A stretch of DNA of 64,000 bases from Faeciplasma sp048393055 (GCA_048393055.1 DBFJJS010000005.1:26206-90205); one strand, 5' to 3'; shown: positions 1 through 9,822, counted from the first letter of the stretch. Notes: generated from the sequence alone by a model not told the origin. Numbers and translations: made by a program.

Positions 1-661
1 TTGCTCTGGGGTTGTCCCATGAACGGAATACAGCCTTGATAGCCTCAAAGAGCTGCTCCTTGGGGTCTGTCGGAAAGTCCTTGCCGAGCTGAGCCTTGTA
101 TTCAGCCTTGAACTGATCGGCAAGCTCGTGAAGATCGTCGGCAGTAAGGTCAACGTCGAACTCAACACCCTTCTTTTCCTTCATCTTGTCGATGAGCTTC
201 TCGAAGTACTTCTTTCCAACTTCCATAACAACGTCTGAGAACATCTGAATAAATCTTCTGTAGCAGTCCCAAGCCCAACGGGGGTTGCCTGACTTCTTGG
301 CGATAACATTAACAACGTCCTCGTTAAGACCGAGGTTAAGGATAGTATCCATCATGCCGGGCATTGAAGCTCTTGCACCAGAACGAACAGAAACAAGAAG
401 AGGATTCTCGAGGTCGCCGAACTTTTTGCCGGTTACCTTCTCCATCTTTTCGATATACTCCATGATTTCTGCCCTGATTTCAGGGTTAATCTGGCGACCA
501 TCCTCATAGTACTGTGTGCATGCTTCGGTTGAAATTGTGAAGCCCTGAGGAACAGGAAGACCGATATTGGTCATTTCTGCGAGATTTGCGCCCTTTCCGC
601 CGAGAAGATTGCGCATTGAAGCGTTACCCTCGGTAAACAGGTAACAATATTTTTTGCTCAT
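1..661 (-). CDS. ppdK: Pyruvate, phosphate dikinase, N-terminal part (runs off the window)
   Basis: This enzyme interconverts pyruvate + ATP + Pi and PEP + AMP + PPi in the cytoplasm of anaerobes. Only the first 220 codons are here; the remainder lies left of base 1. The visible part is the N-terminal nucleotide-binding (ATP-grasp) region. It begins MSKKYCYLF and has the family glycine motif GGKGANLAEM at residues 21-30 and an SVRSGA stretch near residue 115. The ATG at 661 has a GGAGGT ribosome binding site a few bases upstream. It is divergent from glmU. The identification is firm because the whole fragment reads as family sequence without interruption. Confidence 0.95.
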   Translation of the reverse strand, partial: MSKKYCYLFTEGNASMRNLLGGKGANLAEMTNIGLPVPQGFTISTEACTQYYEDGRQINPEIRAEIMEYIEKMEKVTGKKFGDLENPLLVSVRSGARASMPGMMDTILNLGLNEDVVNVIAKKSGNPRWAWDCYRRFIQMFSDVVMEVGKKYFEKLIDKMKEKKGVEFDVDLTADDLHELADQFKAEYKAQLGKDFPTDPKEQLFEAIKAVFRSWDNPRA

Positions 662-722
662 ATTTTTTACCTCCAAGTTTTTATCCGATTATTTCGCATT
701 ACTCATAAACGGAGTTAATATC

Positions 723-751
723 ATTATATCAGAAACCAATGATATTTTCCA
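723..751 (-). promoter_or_regulatory. Probable ppdK promoter with extended -10
   Basis: On the minus strand TATAAT occupies 728-723 and is preceded by TGA, giving an extended -10. A poor -35 (TGGAAA) sits 17 bases upstream. The leader to the ppdK start is about 60 bases. Confidence 0.5.
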
Positions 752-831
752 TATAATTTATCTAAAAATTAATACAAATTAACTTTTTAATAATTGTGCA
801 ACATTATGCATTTCGACGTATATTTATATTC

Positions 832-860
832 TTGAAAGAAAAAAGAGGATGCTGTATAAT
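832..860 (+). promoter_or_regulatory. glmU promoter
   Basis: TTGAAA at 832-837, a 17-base spacer and a perfect TATAAT at 855-860. It lies about 50 bases ahead of the glmU start, with a GAAAGGA ribosome binding site between. Confidence 0.8.
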
Positions 861-912
861 AAGATGTGATAAAATTGATTAGTATGCGCTTTTCACAGAA
901 AGGAAATGCTTT

Positions 913-2310
913 ATGGATAATGCAGTAATACTTGCGGGCGGCAGAGGCAGCAGAATGAATTCAGACAAACCCAAAGTATTGCTTGAGGTTTTGGGCAAGC
1001 CTATGCTTTCGTGGGTAACCGACGCCTGCGAAAACGCCGGGATAAACAGAATATGCGTTGTAAAGGGATACGGCGCAGATCAGATAGACGGCTTTTTACA
1101 CGGAAGATTCGAGACCGTTTATCAGCCGCAAAGGCTCGGAACAGGACACGCGGTAATGTGTGCGCGGGAGTTCCTTTCCAAAAACCCCGGCAGCAACACT
1201 TTTATCGCCTGCGGCGACGCGCCATTCGCGGATTTTAAAACAATACGCGCCGCGCTTGAATTTCACAAGCTTTCCGGCTGTGCAGCGACAGTTATAACGG
1301 CGGATCTTGAAAACCCAAAAGGCTACGGCAGGATTGTCCGCGTCAAAAACGGAATATCGGGAATAGTAGAAGAAAAGGACTGCACCGCAGAGCAGAAAAA
1401 AATCACTGAAATATCCTCCGGCTTCTACTGGTTCAAAACAGAAGAGCTTTTAAACGTGCTTCCGCTTTTGGGCAGGGACAACGCGCAAAACGAGTACTAT
1501 CTTACCGATACAATAAAGCTGCTTTACGGCAGCGGGAAAAAGACCGCTGCGTTTAAGACAGACAACCCAGACACCGTGCTCGGCGCAAACGACAGAAAGG
1601 GGCTTTTAAAGCTCAACGATATCGCAAGGCTTCGCGTAATAGAAAAGCACCTTAACAACGGCGTGGAGTTCATATGCACCGACGGAATCGTAATATCCCC
1701 AGACGTGAAAATCAAGGCGGGAACAAAGATTCTTTCCGGAGTAACCCTTACCGGCGCCACTCAAATAGGTTCGGGCTGCGTGATAGGACCAAATACAAGA
1801 CTGCATGACACCACCGTCGGAGACGATTCGGTACTCGACAACGTCGTAGCTATAAATTCAATAGTTGGTAACAGCGTCAGGATAGGACCGTTCGCCCAGC
1901 TGAGGAGCGGAACGGTAATACGCGATTACGCTCATGTGGGGGATTTTGTGGAAATAAAGAACTCCGTCATTGGCGAAGGTACGGCGGTGGCTCATCTGAC
2001 ATACATAGGGGACAGCAGTGTCGGCAAAAACGTAAACTTTGGCTGCGGCACTGTTACCGTAAACTACGACGGAACAAGCAAGGCAAGATGCGAAATAAAG
2101 GACAACGCCTTTATAGGCTGCAATACGAACTTAATTGCGCCGGTAACCATAGGTGAAGCGGCGTACACGGCTGCCGGCAGCACCGTCACAAGGGACGTTC
2201 CGGACGGGGCGCTGGCTATTGAGCGCACCGAACAAAAAATTGTTGAAAATTTCGCGCAGAAAAAGCTTGCGCGCCATCTCGAAAAGGGAAAGAGATTTAA
2301 GCAAGGCTAA
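913..2310 (+). CDS. glmU: Bifunctional UDP-GlcNAc pyrophosphorylase / glucosamine-1-phosphate acetyltransferase
   Basis: GlmU acetylates glucosamine-1-phosphate and couples it to UTP, making the UDP-GlcNAc needed for peptidoglycan. The N-terminal nucleotidyltransferase shows LAGGRGSRM at residues 7-15 followed by DKPK. From about residue 250 the protein is a left-handed beta-helix of hexapeptide repeats ending in the acetyltransferase region (GCGTVTVNYDG, FIGCNTNLIAPV). At 465 residues it is full length. It leads a glmU-pth-mfd run. In Bacillus the same neighbourhood also holds prs and ctc, which are absent here. Confidence 0.96.
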   Translation: MDNAVILAGGRGSRMNSDKPKVLLEVLGKPMLSWVTDACENAGINRICVVKGYGADQIDGFLHGRFETVYQPQRLGTGHAVMCAREFLSKNPGSNTFIACGDAPFADFKTIRAALEFHKLSGCAATVITADLENPKGYGRIVRVKNGISGIVEEKDCTAEQKKITEISSGFYWFKTEELLNVLPLLGRDNAQNEYYLTDTIKLLYGSGKKTAAFKTDNPDTVLGANDRKGLLKLNDIARLRVIEKHLNNGVEFICTDGIVISPDVKIKAGTKILSGVTLTGATQIGSGCVIGPNTRLHDTTVGDDSVLDNVVAINSIVGNSVRIGPFAQLRSGTVIRDYAHVGDFVEIKNSVIGEGTAVAHLTYIGDSSVGKNVNFGCGTVTVNYDGTSKARCEIKDNAFIGCNTNLIAPVTIGEAAYTAAGSTVTRDVPDGALAIERTEQKIVENFAQKKLARHLEKGKRFKQG

Positions 2311-2394
2311 TAACATATTTAAAATTCAAAACGTCTGACGCCCCCTGTCCCGTTGAGGACTTGGGGCTTGACGGCTGTTTAATGCGGAGGATTT

Positions 2395-3003
2395 ATGGGA
2401 TTATTTTCAAAAAAAAGTAAAAAGGAATTTGCGCCCAATATCGATTGGATTATAGTCGGTCTGGGAAACCCGGGGCAGCAATACGCCATGACCCGTCACA
2501 ACTGCGGCTGGCTTACTGTCGACCGTCTGGCGCAGAAATACGGCGTTAAGCTGACGAGGATAAAATTTAAGTCCCTGTGCGGTGAAGCGGTCATAAGCGG
2601 TAAAAAGTGCCTTATAATGAAGCCTACCACCATGATGAACGCCAGCGGTGAAGCCGTGGTTGAGGCGATGAATTTCTATAAGATACCGATAGAGAGGGTA
2701 TTGGTAATATGCGACGATATTTCTCTTGAGGTCGGCGCTACAAGGATAAGGAGAAAAGGCTCGGACGGGGGACAAAAGGGGCTTAGAAGCATCATCTACC
2801 TAACCGGCTCGGACAATTTCCACCGCATAAAAATAGGCGTAGGAGCAAAGCCGAACCCGGATTACGACCTTGCGGCATGGGTTCTTTCAAGATTCAGCCC
2901 TGCTGACATGCAAAAGATGAACAAGGCTTTTGACAATGCCGTATCCGCAGTTGAGCTGATAGTAGATTCAAAAACCGACGAGGCAATGAACAGATATAAC
3001 TGA
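2395..3003 (+). CDS. pth: Peptidyl-tRNA hydrolase
   Basis: It releases tRNA from peptidyl-tRNA that drops off ribosomes. The family start VGLGNPGQQY is at residues 21-30 and the catalytic histidine is His35 in TRHN. A second conserved patch, ICDDISLEVG, follows in the middle, and the KGSDGGQKGLRS stretch is typical. The protein carries about 15 extra residues (MGLFSKKSKK...) before the usual beginning, but the ribosome binding site GGAGG just upstream of 2395 supports this start. It is co-oriented between glmU and mfd, 24 bases from mfd. Confidence 0.95.
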   Translation: MGLFSKKSKKEFAPNIDWIIVGLGNPGQQYAMTRHNCGWLTVDRLAQKYGVKLTRIKFKSLCGEAVISGKKCLIMKPTTMMNASGEAVVEAMNFYKIPIERVLVICDDISLEVGATRIRRKGSDGGQKGLRSIIYLTGSDNFHRIKIGVGAKPNPDYDLAAWVLSRFSPADMQKMNKAFDNAVSAVELIVDSKTDEAMNRYN

Positions 3004-3027
3004 TTATACGTTTGAAAGGAACAAAAG

Positions 3028-6000
3028 ATGAACATATATTATCAGGCGGCGTCTGAGCTGAGCCACGTTTGCGAGCTTAAGGAAGCAGTTGAAAAGCGCC
3101 TGCTCCCGGCAGCTGCTACAGGGCTTTCCGCCGTCCATAAGGCGCATACTATACTCGCATTGTCTGCGGAGCATAAAATACTTTCAATATGCGATGATGA
3201 AGCGGCCGCAACAAGAATGGTCTCCGACCTGAACGAGATGGCTGGCTACGATATAGCCTGTCTGTTTCCTGTAAAGGACTTTACCTTTGCGTCTATTGAA
3301 ACAGCGTCGTTTGAATACGAACAAAAGCGAATTGCCGCGCTTGAGCGAATATGTTTGGGAAAATCGCGGGTTTTAGTGTGCTGCGTCGAGGCATGCATGC
3401 AGTCTACAATGCCTCCTGACAAGCTTATAGACTTGACATTTTACCTCTCCCCCGGTGACATCGTAGATCTCAGGGAACTGGCGGGCAGGCTTGTGGAAAT
3501 GGGATATACCCGCTGTGCAATGACGGAAGGACCTGCGCAGTTTTCGATTCGCGGCTCTATTCTCGACGTTTTCCCGATAGGAGAGCAGATGCCTTACAGA
3601 ATAGAGCTTTGGGGCGACGAGATAGACACGGTGTCGACATTTGACGTGCAGTCTCAGCGCAGATTTGACACGGTAAAGTCCGTATCGATACCTCCGGCAA
3701 GGGAGCTGCTTGTTTCACCCGACGAGTTCAAAAACGAGCTTGAGACTCTTTTGAAAAAGGTCTCGGGAAAGCGCGAGGAGCTAATAAAGCGAAATATTAA
3801 CGCAGACATGGACCGTGTAAATTCGGGTCTCATGCCTGCCAGCCTCGACAAGTACTACGCACAGATATACGGCCGCGCATACACGGTTTTCGACTATTTC
3901 GGCGACGGCATATGCGTAATAAGCGAATATTCCAACTGCAATGAAAAGGCGAGGTCGTTTTCCTCTCAGCTTTCTGAGGACTTAAAGTATCTGTACGAGG
4001 ACGGAATACTGTTTAAGGAAATGGGCGGTTTTTATATAGAGCTTCCGCAGCTTTTGAGCATGGCGGACAAGATGGGCGCCGTATATCTCGACACCTTCAT
4101 GCACGGAAGCGATATAAGGCTGAAAAAACTGATATCGGCCGAGGCGTATCAGGCATCAAGCTGGAGCGGAGACTTCGCGACCTTAAGCGACGAGCTGAAA
4201 AATTACACCTCGCTCGGATACTGCACGCTTGTGCTGGTTGGCAGCTCCAAAGCTGTATCAATAGTCATGCACGATATAGAGCGCGAGGGATATATGGTGC
4301 AGCGGCTTACCGACAAGTCCCAGCCAAGCGCAGGTATGATATATGTAGGCGTTGGATGCCTGTCCGGCGGGTTTGAGTACCCGCAGTCAAGGTTTGCGGT
4401 AATAACGCAGCAGAAGGCCGTCGCAGCAAGGAAAAGAACCGTTAAAAGGCCCAAGAACACTGAAAAAATCAGCAGCCTTTCCGATATCACTGTGGGAGAT
4501 CTCGTCGTTCACAGCCTGCACGGAATAGGCAGGTTCGGTGGAATATCAAATATAACCACAAACGGAGTGACAAAGGATTACATAACCATAAAATACGCGG
4601 GATCTGACGTTTTATATGTGCCGGTAACCCAGCTCGACACCGTTTCAAAGTATATAGGTCCTAAGGACGACGAGAACGTCAAGCTGAACAAGCTCGGTTC
4701 GTCGGAATGGTCAAAGACGCGCGCAAGGGTCAAAAAAGCCTGCAAGGACATGGCAGACGAGCTTATTGCGCTGTACGCCAAGCGCCAGCTTGCAAAGGGC
4801 TACGCCTTTTCTGAGGATAATAACTGGCAGGCGGAGTTTGAAGAGCGGTTCCCGTATCAGGAAACAGACGACCAACTTCAGTCAATAGCAGAAATAAAAG
4901 CGGACATGCAAAAGCCTGTACCTATGGATAGGCTTTTGTGCGGGGACGTCGGATTCGGGAAGACCGAAGTGGCGTTAAGAGCGGCAATGAAATGCTTCTT
5001 GGATCATAAGCAATGCGCTATAATGGTGCCTACCACGGTTCTCGCGTGGCAGCACTATCAGACGGCGCTGAGGCGGTTTGAGCACTTTCCCATTAAAATA
5101 GAGCTGCTCTCAAGATTCAGAAATCAAAAGCAGCAACGCCAGATCGTCAAAGAGCTTGAGCGCGGCGAAATAGACCTTGTTATAGGAACGCACCGGCTTG
5201 TTCAAAACGATGTAAAATTTAACGACCTCGGTCTTTTGATAATAGACGAGGAGCAGCGCTTCGGCGTATCTCATAAGGAGCACCTGAAGGAACAGTATCC
5301 GTCCGTCGATATACTCACCCTGTCCGCCACTCCGATACCGCGAACCCTGAACATGGCTATGACCGGAATACGCGACATGTCTGTAATCGAGGAGCCTCCG
5401 TCCGACAGGTATCCCGTTCAGACGTATGTCATAGAACACCAGCACGGCGTTATAATACAGGCTATCCAAAAGGAGCTCAGGCGCGGGGGTCAGGTGTATT
5501 ACATTCACAACCGCATAGAAACTCTTGACGCGACGGCATACAAGCTCTCGCAAAGCCTGCCGGACGCAAGAATAGCGGTAGCTCACGGGCAGATGTCGGA
5601 GGCGGAAATATCGGAGGTGTGGCGGCAGCTTTTGGAAAAAGAGATAGATATCCTAGTCTGCACTACTATTATAGAAACCGGCGTAGATGTGCCGAACGTC
5701 AACACCCTTATCATAGAGGACGCGGACAGGTTCGGGCTGTCGCAGCTTTATCAGCTCCGCGGACGAGTCGGACGCTCGTCCCGCCGCGCATACGCATACT
5801 TTACCTTCCGGCGCGGAAAAGTGCTTACGGAAATCGCATCAAAACGCCTTGAGGCAATAAGGGAGCTTACCCAGTTCGGCTCAGGCTTTAAAATCGCCAT
5901 GCGAGACCTTGAAATAAGAGGCGTCGGCTCTATACTTTCAGCCAAGCAGCACGGTCATATGGAAGCCGTGGGATACGATATGTATTTGCAGCTTCTCGAG

Positions 6001-6480
6001 GAGGCAATAGCCGAAAACAAGGGCGAGGCAAAGCCTCATGCAGCCGAGGACTGCCTTATAGACGTCACGATAAACGCGTTCATACCTCCAGACTATATCG
6101 AGGACCTGCCGTCAAGGATAGAGGCGTACCGCAAAATAGCCGGGATCTGCACTCGCGAGGACAGTGAGGACGTAATAGACGAGCTTATCGACCGCTACGG
6201 CGAGCCGCCCAAATCGGTAGTAGGGCTTGTGGACGTCGCGCTGCTCAGAAACAGCGCTTCAAAGCTCGGAATAAAGGAAATAACCCAAAAGGGGCAAAAT
6301 ATCCTTTTCTATCTGACGTCCAGCTCCCCCGTCAACGGTATTATGAACCTTACAAAGAAATATAATGGCAGAATACTTGTAAACGGCTCGGAAAACGGCT
6401 ACGCATCGATAAAACTGATACAGGGAGAAAAGCCCATCGCGCTGATGAAGGAAGTTATCCAAACCATGGGCATGGATTAA
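3028..6480 (+). CDS. mfd: Transcription-repair coupling factor
   Basis: Mfd removes RNA polymerase stalled at DNA lesions and recruits UvrA. At 1150 residues it has the usual length. In order: a UvrB-like N-terminal region (GPAQFSIRGSILDVFP near 170-185), a CarD-like RNA polymerase interaction domain (GDLVVHSLHGIGRFGGI near 490-505), and a RecG-like helicase with Walker A GDVGFGKTE near 640. Helicase motifs IDEEQRFG, SATPIPRT and QLRGRVGR follow, then a C-terminal TRCF domain. The ribosome binding site GAAAGGA precedes the ATG. It is the last gene of the glmU-pth-mfd unit. Confidence 0.97.
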   Translation: MNIYYQAASELSHVCELKEAVEKRLLPAAATGLSAVHKAHTILALSAEHKILSICDDEAAATRMVSDLNEMAGYDIACLFPVKDFTFASIETASFEYEQKRIAALERICLGKSRVLVCCVEACMQSTMPPDKLIDLTFYLSPGDIVDLRELAGRLVEMGYTRCAMTEGPAQFSIRGSILDVFPIGEQMPYRIELWGDEIDTVSTFDVQSQRRFDTVKSVSIPPARELLVSPDEFKNELETLLKKVSGKREELIKRNINADMDRVNSGLMPASLDKYYAQIYGRAYTVFDYFGDGICVISEYSNCNEKARSFSSQLSEDLKYLYEDGILFKEMGGFYIELPQLLSMADKMGAVYLDTFMHGSDIRLKKLISAEAYQASSWSGDFATLSDELKNYTSLGYCTLVLVGSSKAVSIVMHDIEREGYMVQRLTDKSQPSAGMIYVGVGCLSGGFEYPQSRFAVITQQKAVAARKRTVKRPKNTEKISSLSDITVGDLVVHSLHGIGRFGGISNITTNGVTKDYITIKYAGSDVLYVPVTQLDTVSKYIGPKDDENVKLNKLGSSEWSKTRARVKKACKDMADELIALYAKRQLAKGYAFSEDNNWQAEFEERFPYQETDDQLQSIAEIKADMQKPVPMDRLLCGDVGFGKTEVALRAAMKCFLDHKQCAIMVPTTVLAWQHYQTALRRFEHFPIKIELLSRFRNQKQQRQIVKELERGEIDLVIGTHRLVQNDVKFNDLGLLIIDEEQRFGVSHKEHLKEQYPSVDILTLSATPIPRTLNMAMTGIRDMSVIEEPPSDRYPVQTYVIEHQHGVIIQAIQKELRRGGQVYYIHNRIETLDATAYKLSQSLPDARIAVAHGQMSEAEISEVWRQLLEKEIDILVCTTIIETGVDVPNVNTLIIEDADRFGLSQLYQLRGRVGRSSRRAYAYFTFRRGKVLTEIASKRLEAIRELTQFGSGFKIAMRDLEIRGVGSILSAKQHGHMEAVGYDMYLQLLEEAIAENKGEAKPHAAEDCLIDVTINAFIPPDYIEDLPSRIEAYRKIAGICTREDSEDVIDELIDRYGEPPKSVVGLVDVALLRNSASKLGIKEITQKGQNILFYLTSSSPVNGIMNLTKKYNGRILVNGSENGYASIKLIQGEKPIALMKEVIQTMGMD

Positions 6481-6492
6481 TTGAACAATATC

Positions 6493-6533
6493 AAAAACAG
6501 GGCCTTTTTCATCAGGAAATTGTCCTGTTTTTG
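6493..6533 (+). terminator. Terminator after mfd
   Basis: The 9-base arms AAAAACAGG (6493-6501) and CCTGTTTTT (6524-6532) form a hairpin whose 3' arm carries the T-run. Confidence 0.7.
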
Positions 6534-6694
6534 TAATTGTATAATTTAAACAAAAGCTGACGTGCGGTTTGGTCAATTCGTAGAAATCGCCAGTTCAAAC
6601 ATCAAAAACGCCACACTTTTTTATAATTTGTCTATACTTTTTTTGTCCTTTAATGTATAATCGATTTAATATTTAATATGGAGGGATATTCTTT

Positions 6695-9073
6695 ATGCAT
6701 ATGCGTGCTGGTAAATTTTTTGCAGTCGTCTTGACTATTGCAATTATTTTAACAGCCCTGCCTGTTGGCAGTATGACGGTAAACGCAGCTGAGGAACCAC
6801 AGTCTAACCTCAGACGTCCCGTCTCAAACGAACAGCCGATGTGGATTGTACATATCGACACTTGGAACTTTGCCGATCCCGAGGCAATAATCAAGCTTGT
6901 ACCTGATGATGTAAAGCCCTTTGTTGTCTTTAACATTTCGCTTTCGATCAATTGGGATTCGGACAAACAGCGGTTTATGATTGTAGAAGATGGCTATGAG
7001 ACCGCCAAATCGTGGGTAAGGACCTGTGCTGAAAACAACGTCTGGTGCATGATACAGCCCGCCAGTGGCGGACAGTGCCACTTCCCCGACTATGACACCA
7101 CCGTTGACTATGAAGAGACCGTATTTGCGGAGTTCTTCCGCGACTACCCAAACTTTATAGGCTACAACTACTGCGAGCAGTTCTGGGGCTTTGACCAGGA
7201 GGACTTCCCTGTTACCGCAGAACAGAGATATCAGCACTTTGCCGGGCTTTTGGAGCTTTGCAACAAGTACGGAGGATATCTTGTGGACAGCTGGTGCGCA
7301 AACCAATGGAGTCCGCCGATAAGCCCGATTGCAATGCTCAAGAAAATCCCCGAATTTGAGCAGGCGTGCAAGGATTATACCGAAAACTTTATACTTCTTG
7401 AAAAATATACGCAGACAGGCTATATCGCAGACGTTGAAAGCCTTGTAGAAGGAATATGGCTTTCGGGATACTGCGGCAACTTTGGCGTTAGATATGACGA
7501 CACCGGCTGGACGGATTCAAACTGGAGCGGCTCCGGCGATGCCTCCAAAGACGAGTACCGCTCCGTGACCTCGCTCGCGGTTTACTTTGAACGCTTCCTT
7601 CTTAACGGCGCCACAGTAATAGACGGTCCCGAAATTATTTGGACAGAGTGCTTCAGAGAAACGGAGCAGACGACCTCTGATGACGGCTATACTACAAGAA
7701 ACTGGGACATATTTGAGCAGTTTGAGACCGTAACCACGGATTTCTTCCGTCAGGTACTGAACGGAACGATACGCATACCGACACGTGAGGAGGTTATCGA
7801 GCGCACAAAGGTCATACTCATAAACGACGTTGAAACCGGCAACGACGACGATAAGTACTCCACACCTGTGTCGCTGACAGAGGGACTTTACCGCATGGAC
7901 GGCGACGGAGGTCTTAAGGACAACCACACTATTTACAAGAAAACAGGAAGATATCCCACAATTCCGATGTCAACGGGGCTTGCCGACGAAACCGCACAGG
8001 CATTTGAAAATGTAATATACAAATCTGAGTACGACGAGCTGTTCCCCACGATTGAGGATAAGGTGGAATACTTCAACGAGTTGTTCCCGCAGGAATACAC
8101 CGGAGATATATATGCAGGCAGATACGAGAACAGATGGGTCGTTTACTGCCCGTACAAAAACAACGGAGCGTCTGCGTCGGGAGAGCTTGAGCTTAAGTAT
8201 AACACCTGCTCGACCATCAGCTTTGAGTTCCCGAGATACTCAAACGCCATAGTAACAGAGTATTCCGACAGCATAGAGCTTTATCTTAACAACTACGACG
8301 AGGATACGTTCAGGGCGGCAACAGAGGTTATAACAATAACTGGCTGCGCGTCCGAACCCACCTATACATATGAGGACAGAGGCATAACCCAGGCTACCGT
8401 TACTTCTGAGTACGCAGACGGCGTATTCACCCTTACGATACAGCACATCGGTCCTATGGACGTTACAATAAACTGCTCCGGAAACGAAACCGGAAAGGAA
8501 ACGGAATATCATGAAGCCGTGCTTGCAGAGCCGTCAGCTCCTCCGATATACACAGGAACTCTTCAACACGAGGCAGAGGTATTTGAGTACAAAAATATTG
8601 ACAGGTGCATTTCCAATGGAGCAAACGAGTATATAAGAAATTACACCGGTCAGGGATACATGTCACTTGGAAATGCGGAGGGCGTATCGGTAAGAGACAG
8701 TTTTAATGTGCTTGAGGACGGAACATATACAGTAACGCTCAGGTATCGCTCAGACAGTACAGACACCCTCAGGCTAAGCTCTGGAATGATGAATTCAGCC
8801 GAGCTTGCGCTAACTGACACCGCAGGAGAATGGGCACAGGTCAGCGCTCAGCTGTTCTTAAGTGAGGGAGACAATCTTATAACCCTCGACGCCGTTACTC
8901 CACTTGCGGGAGAGGTTTTCATCGACAACATTACGGTGGATTTCCTTGAATCCGGCACGAACATAATGCCTGTTCTTATTATCTGCGCCGCAGTAGTGGC
9001 TGTGGTTCTTATCGCAGGCATAATTATAGTTATCTGTCTGATCCAAAAATCGCACAAAAAGAATGCAGCGTAA
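6695..9073 (+). CDS. Secreted, membrane-tethered GH98 endo-glycosidase
   Basis: The catalytic part (about residues 45-380) resembles glycoside hydrolase family 98. Visible landmarks are MWIVHIDTWNFADP, FVVFNISLSI, a MIQPASGG stretch and GYNYCEQFWGFD with Glu161 as a candidate acid/base. A signal peptide (residues 1-32, ending VNAA) and a single C-terminal transmembrane helix (about 758-782) with a Lys/His tail show that it is exported and tethered to the membrane. A beta-sandwich carbohydrate-binding module of CBM6/35 type lies at about 610-755. GH98 is known for blood-group A/B endo-beta-1,4-galactosidases, and some members are xylanases. The blood-group option looks likelier from the motif wording, but I cannot settle it. 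GGAGGG precedes the ATG. Confidence 0.85.
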   Translation: MHMRAGKFFAVVLTIAIILTALPVGSMTVNAAEEPQSNLRRPVSNEQPMWIVHIDTWNFADPEAIIKLVPDDVKPFVVFNISLSINWDSDKQRFMIVEDGYETAKSWVRTCAENNVWCMIQPASGGQCHFPDYDTTVDYEETVFAEFFRDYPNFIGYNYCEQFWGFDQEDFPVTAEQRYQHFAGLLELCNKYGGYLVDSWCANQWSPPISPIAMLKKIPEFEQACKDYTENFILLEKYTQTGYIADVESLVEGIWLSGYCGNFGVRYDDTGWTDSNWSGSGDASKDEYRSVTSLAVYFERFLLNGATVIDGPEIIWTECFRETEQTTSDDGYTTRNWDIFEQFETVTTDFFRQVLNGTIRIPTREEVIERTKVILINDVETGNDDDKYSTPVSLTEGLYRMDGDGGLKDNHTIYKKTGRYPTIPMSTGLADETAQAFENVIYKSEYDELFPTIEDKVEYFNELFPQEYTGDIYAGRYENRWVVYCPYKNNGASASGELELKYNTCSTISFEFPRYSNAIVTEYSDSIELYLNNYDEDTFRAATEVITITGCASEPTYTYEDRGITQATVTSEYADGVFTLTIQHIGPMDVTINCSGNETGKETEYHEAVLAEPSAPPIYTGTLQHEAEVFEYKNIDRCISNGANEYIRNYTGQGYMSLGNAEGVSVRDSFNVLEDGTYTVTLRYRSDSTDTLRLSSGMMNSAELALTDTAGEWAQVSAQLFLSEGDNLITLDAVTPLAGEVFIDNITVDFLESGTNIMPVLIICAAVVAVVLIAGIIIVICLIQKSHKKNAA

Positions 9074-9079
9074 GACGCG

Positions 9080-9124
9080 CCCCTGTAATGCGGAATAAAA
9101 CCCGCATTACAGGGGCATTTTTCT
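9080..9124 (+). terminator. Strong terminator after the GH98 gene
   Basis: A 14-base perfect stem (CCCCTGTAATGCGG at 9080-9093 with 9102-9115) with a small loop, followed by CATTTTTC. Confidence 0.9.
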
Positions 9125-9664
9125 TTTTTTATGGAATCACATGAAGCATTAAGGCAAAAAAATTTTCCACCCGCGGTATGTACTTTTAATTTTGATTTTG
9201 GCTATTCAATTGCATATCCGCAAAGTATTTTTTAAAACCAAGGTGTGGACACCGTGACTAAGGCAAGGAAAGTCGAAAAAATATGTGAGACAAGATTTAT
9301 AGAAAAGTAACATTGTAACACAATAAGATAATGAGTAAGCGTTAAAAGATTAATAAAATTTTTAATTGTTCATCCTCCATTTTATTTTGCATTTAACTGT
9401 TAACCCGATATATTCATTTATTGTTAATAAAATGATTTATTTTATAATTATACTACACTAAAATATATTTACTATTTAATTTATTTTAGTAAAAAAAATA
9501 ATTTTTTGACTCTATGGTGAATTTACACACTTTATATTTTTAAAATAATTACATCAAATGCACATCCTTTGTTGCAAGCATGTTTAATAATATACAAGCT
9601 TAATAACATAATGCATTAATTAATAATAAAGTAAGATGATAAGACGACCGCATATAGATAAAAA
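9125..9664. other. AT-rich stretch without a recognisable gene
   Basis: About 540 bases of very AT-rich DNA between the GH98 terminator and the tRNA-Pro terminator. No open frame with a ribosome binding site is visible. A less AT-rich island near 9238-9290 contains the short palindrome GGTGTGGACACC. I recognise neither a structured RNA nor an insertion element in it. Confidence 0.5.
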
Positions 9665-9700
9665 TTAGCCGCAAGTACTATACATAGTGCTTGCGGCTAA
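9665..9700 (-). terminator. tRNA-Pro terminator
   Basis: A 15-base near-perfect stem: TTAGCCGCAAG and its complement, with an ACTAT/ATAGT inner part. On the minus strand it is followed by TTTTTATC. Its inner sequence resembles the tRNA-Val terminator at 50151-50184. Confidence 0.85.
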
Positions 9701-9701
9701 T

Positions 9702-9778
9702 TGGTCTGAGTGACGGGACTTGAACCCACGGCCTCTACCACCCCAAGGTAGCGCTCTACCAAGCTGAGCTACACCCAG
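9702..9778 (-). tRNA. tRNA-Pro (anticodon GGG)
   Basis: The acceptor stem CTGGGTG pairs with CACTCAG, with one G-T wobble. The D arm TAGCTCAGCTTGGTAGAG and the T arm with GGTTCAAGTCC are standard. The anticodon loop reads TTGGGGT between CTACC and GGTAG, giving anticodon GGG. CCA is encoded, ending at 9702. Confidence 0.95.
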
Positions 9779-9793
9779 ATACACAACATGCGT

Positions 9794-9822
9794 ATTATAA
9801 CATATCGTTTTTAAAAAATCAA
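9794..9822 (-). promoter_or_regulatory. tRNA-Pro promoter
   Basis: On the minus strand TTGATT, a 17-base spacer and a perfect TATAAT end about 15 bases before the tRNA 5' end. Confidence 0.75.

Noticed and set aside
9125..9664. A remnant insertion sequence in the AT-rich gap (the GGTGTGGACACC island)
   Set aside because: No terminal repeats, no transposase frame and no target duplication could be seen.
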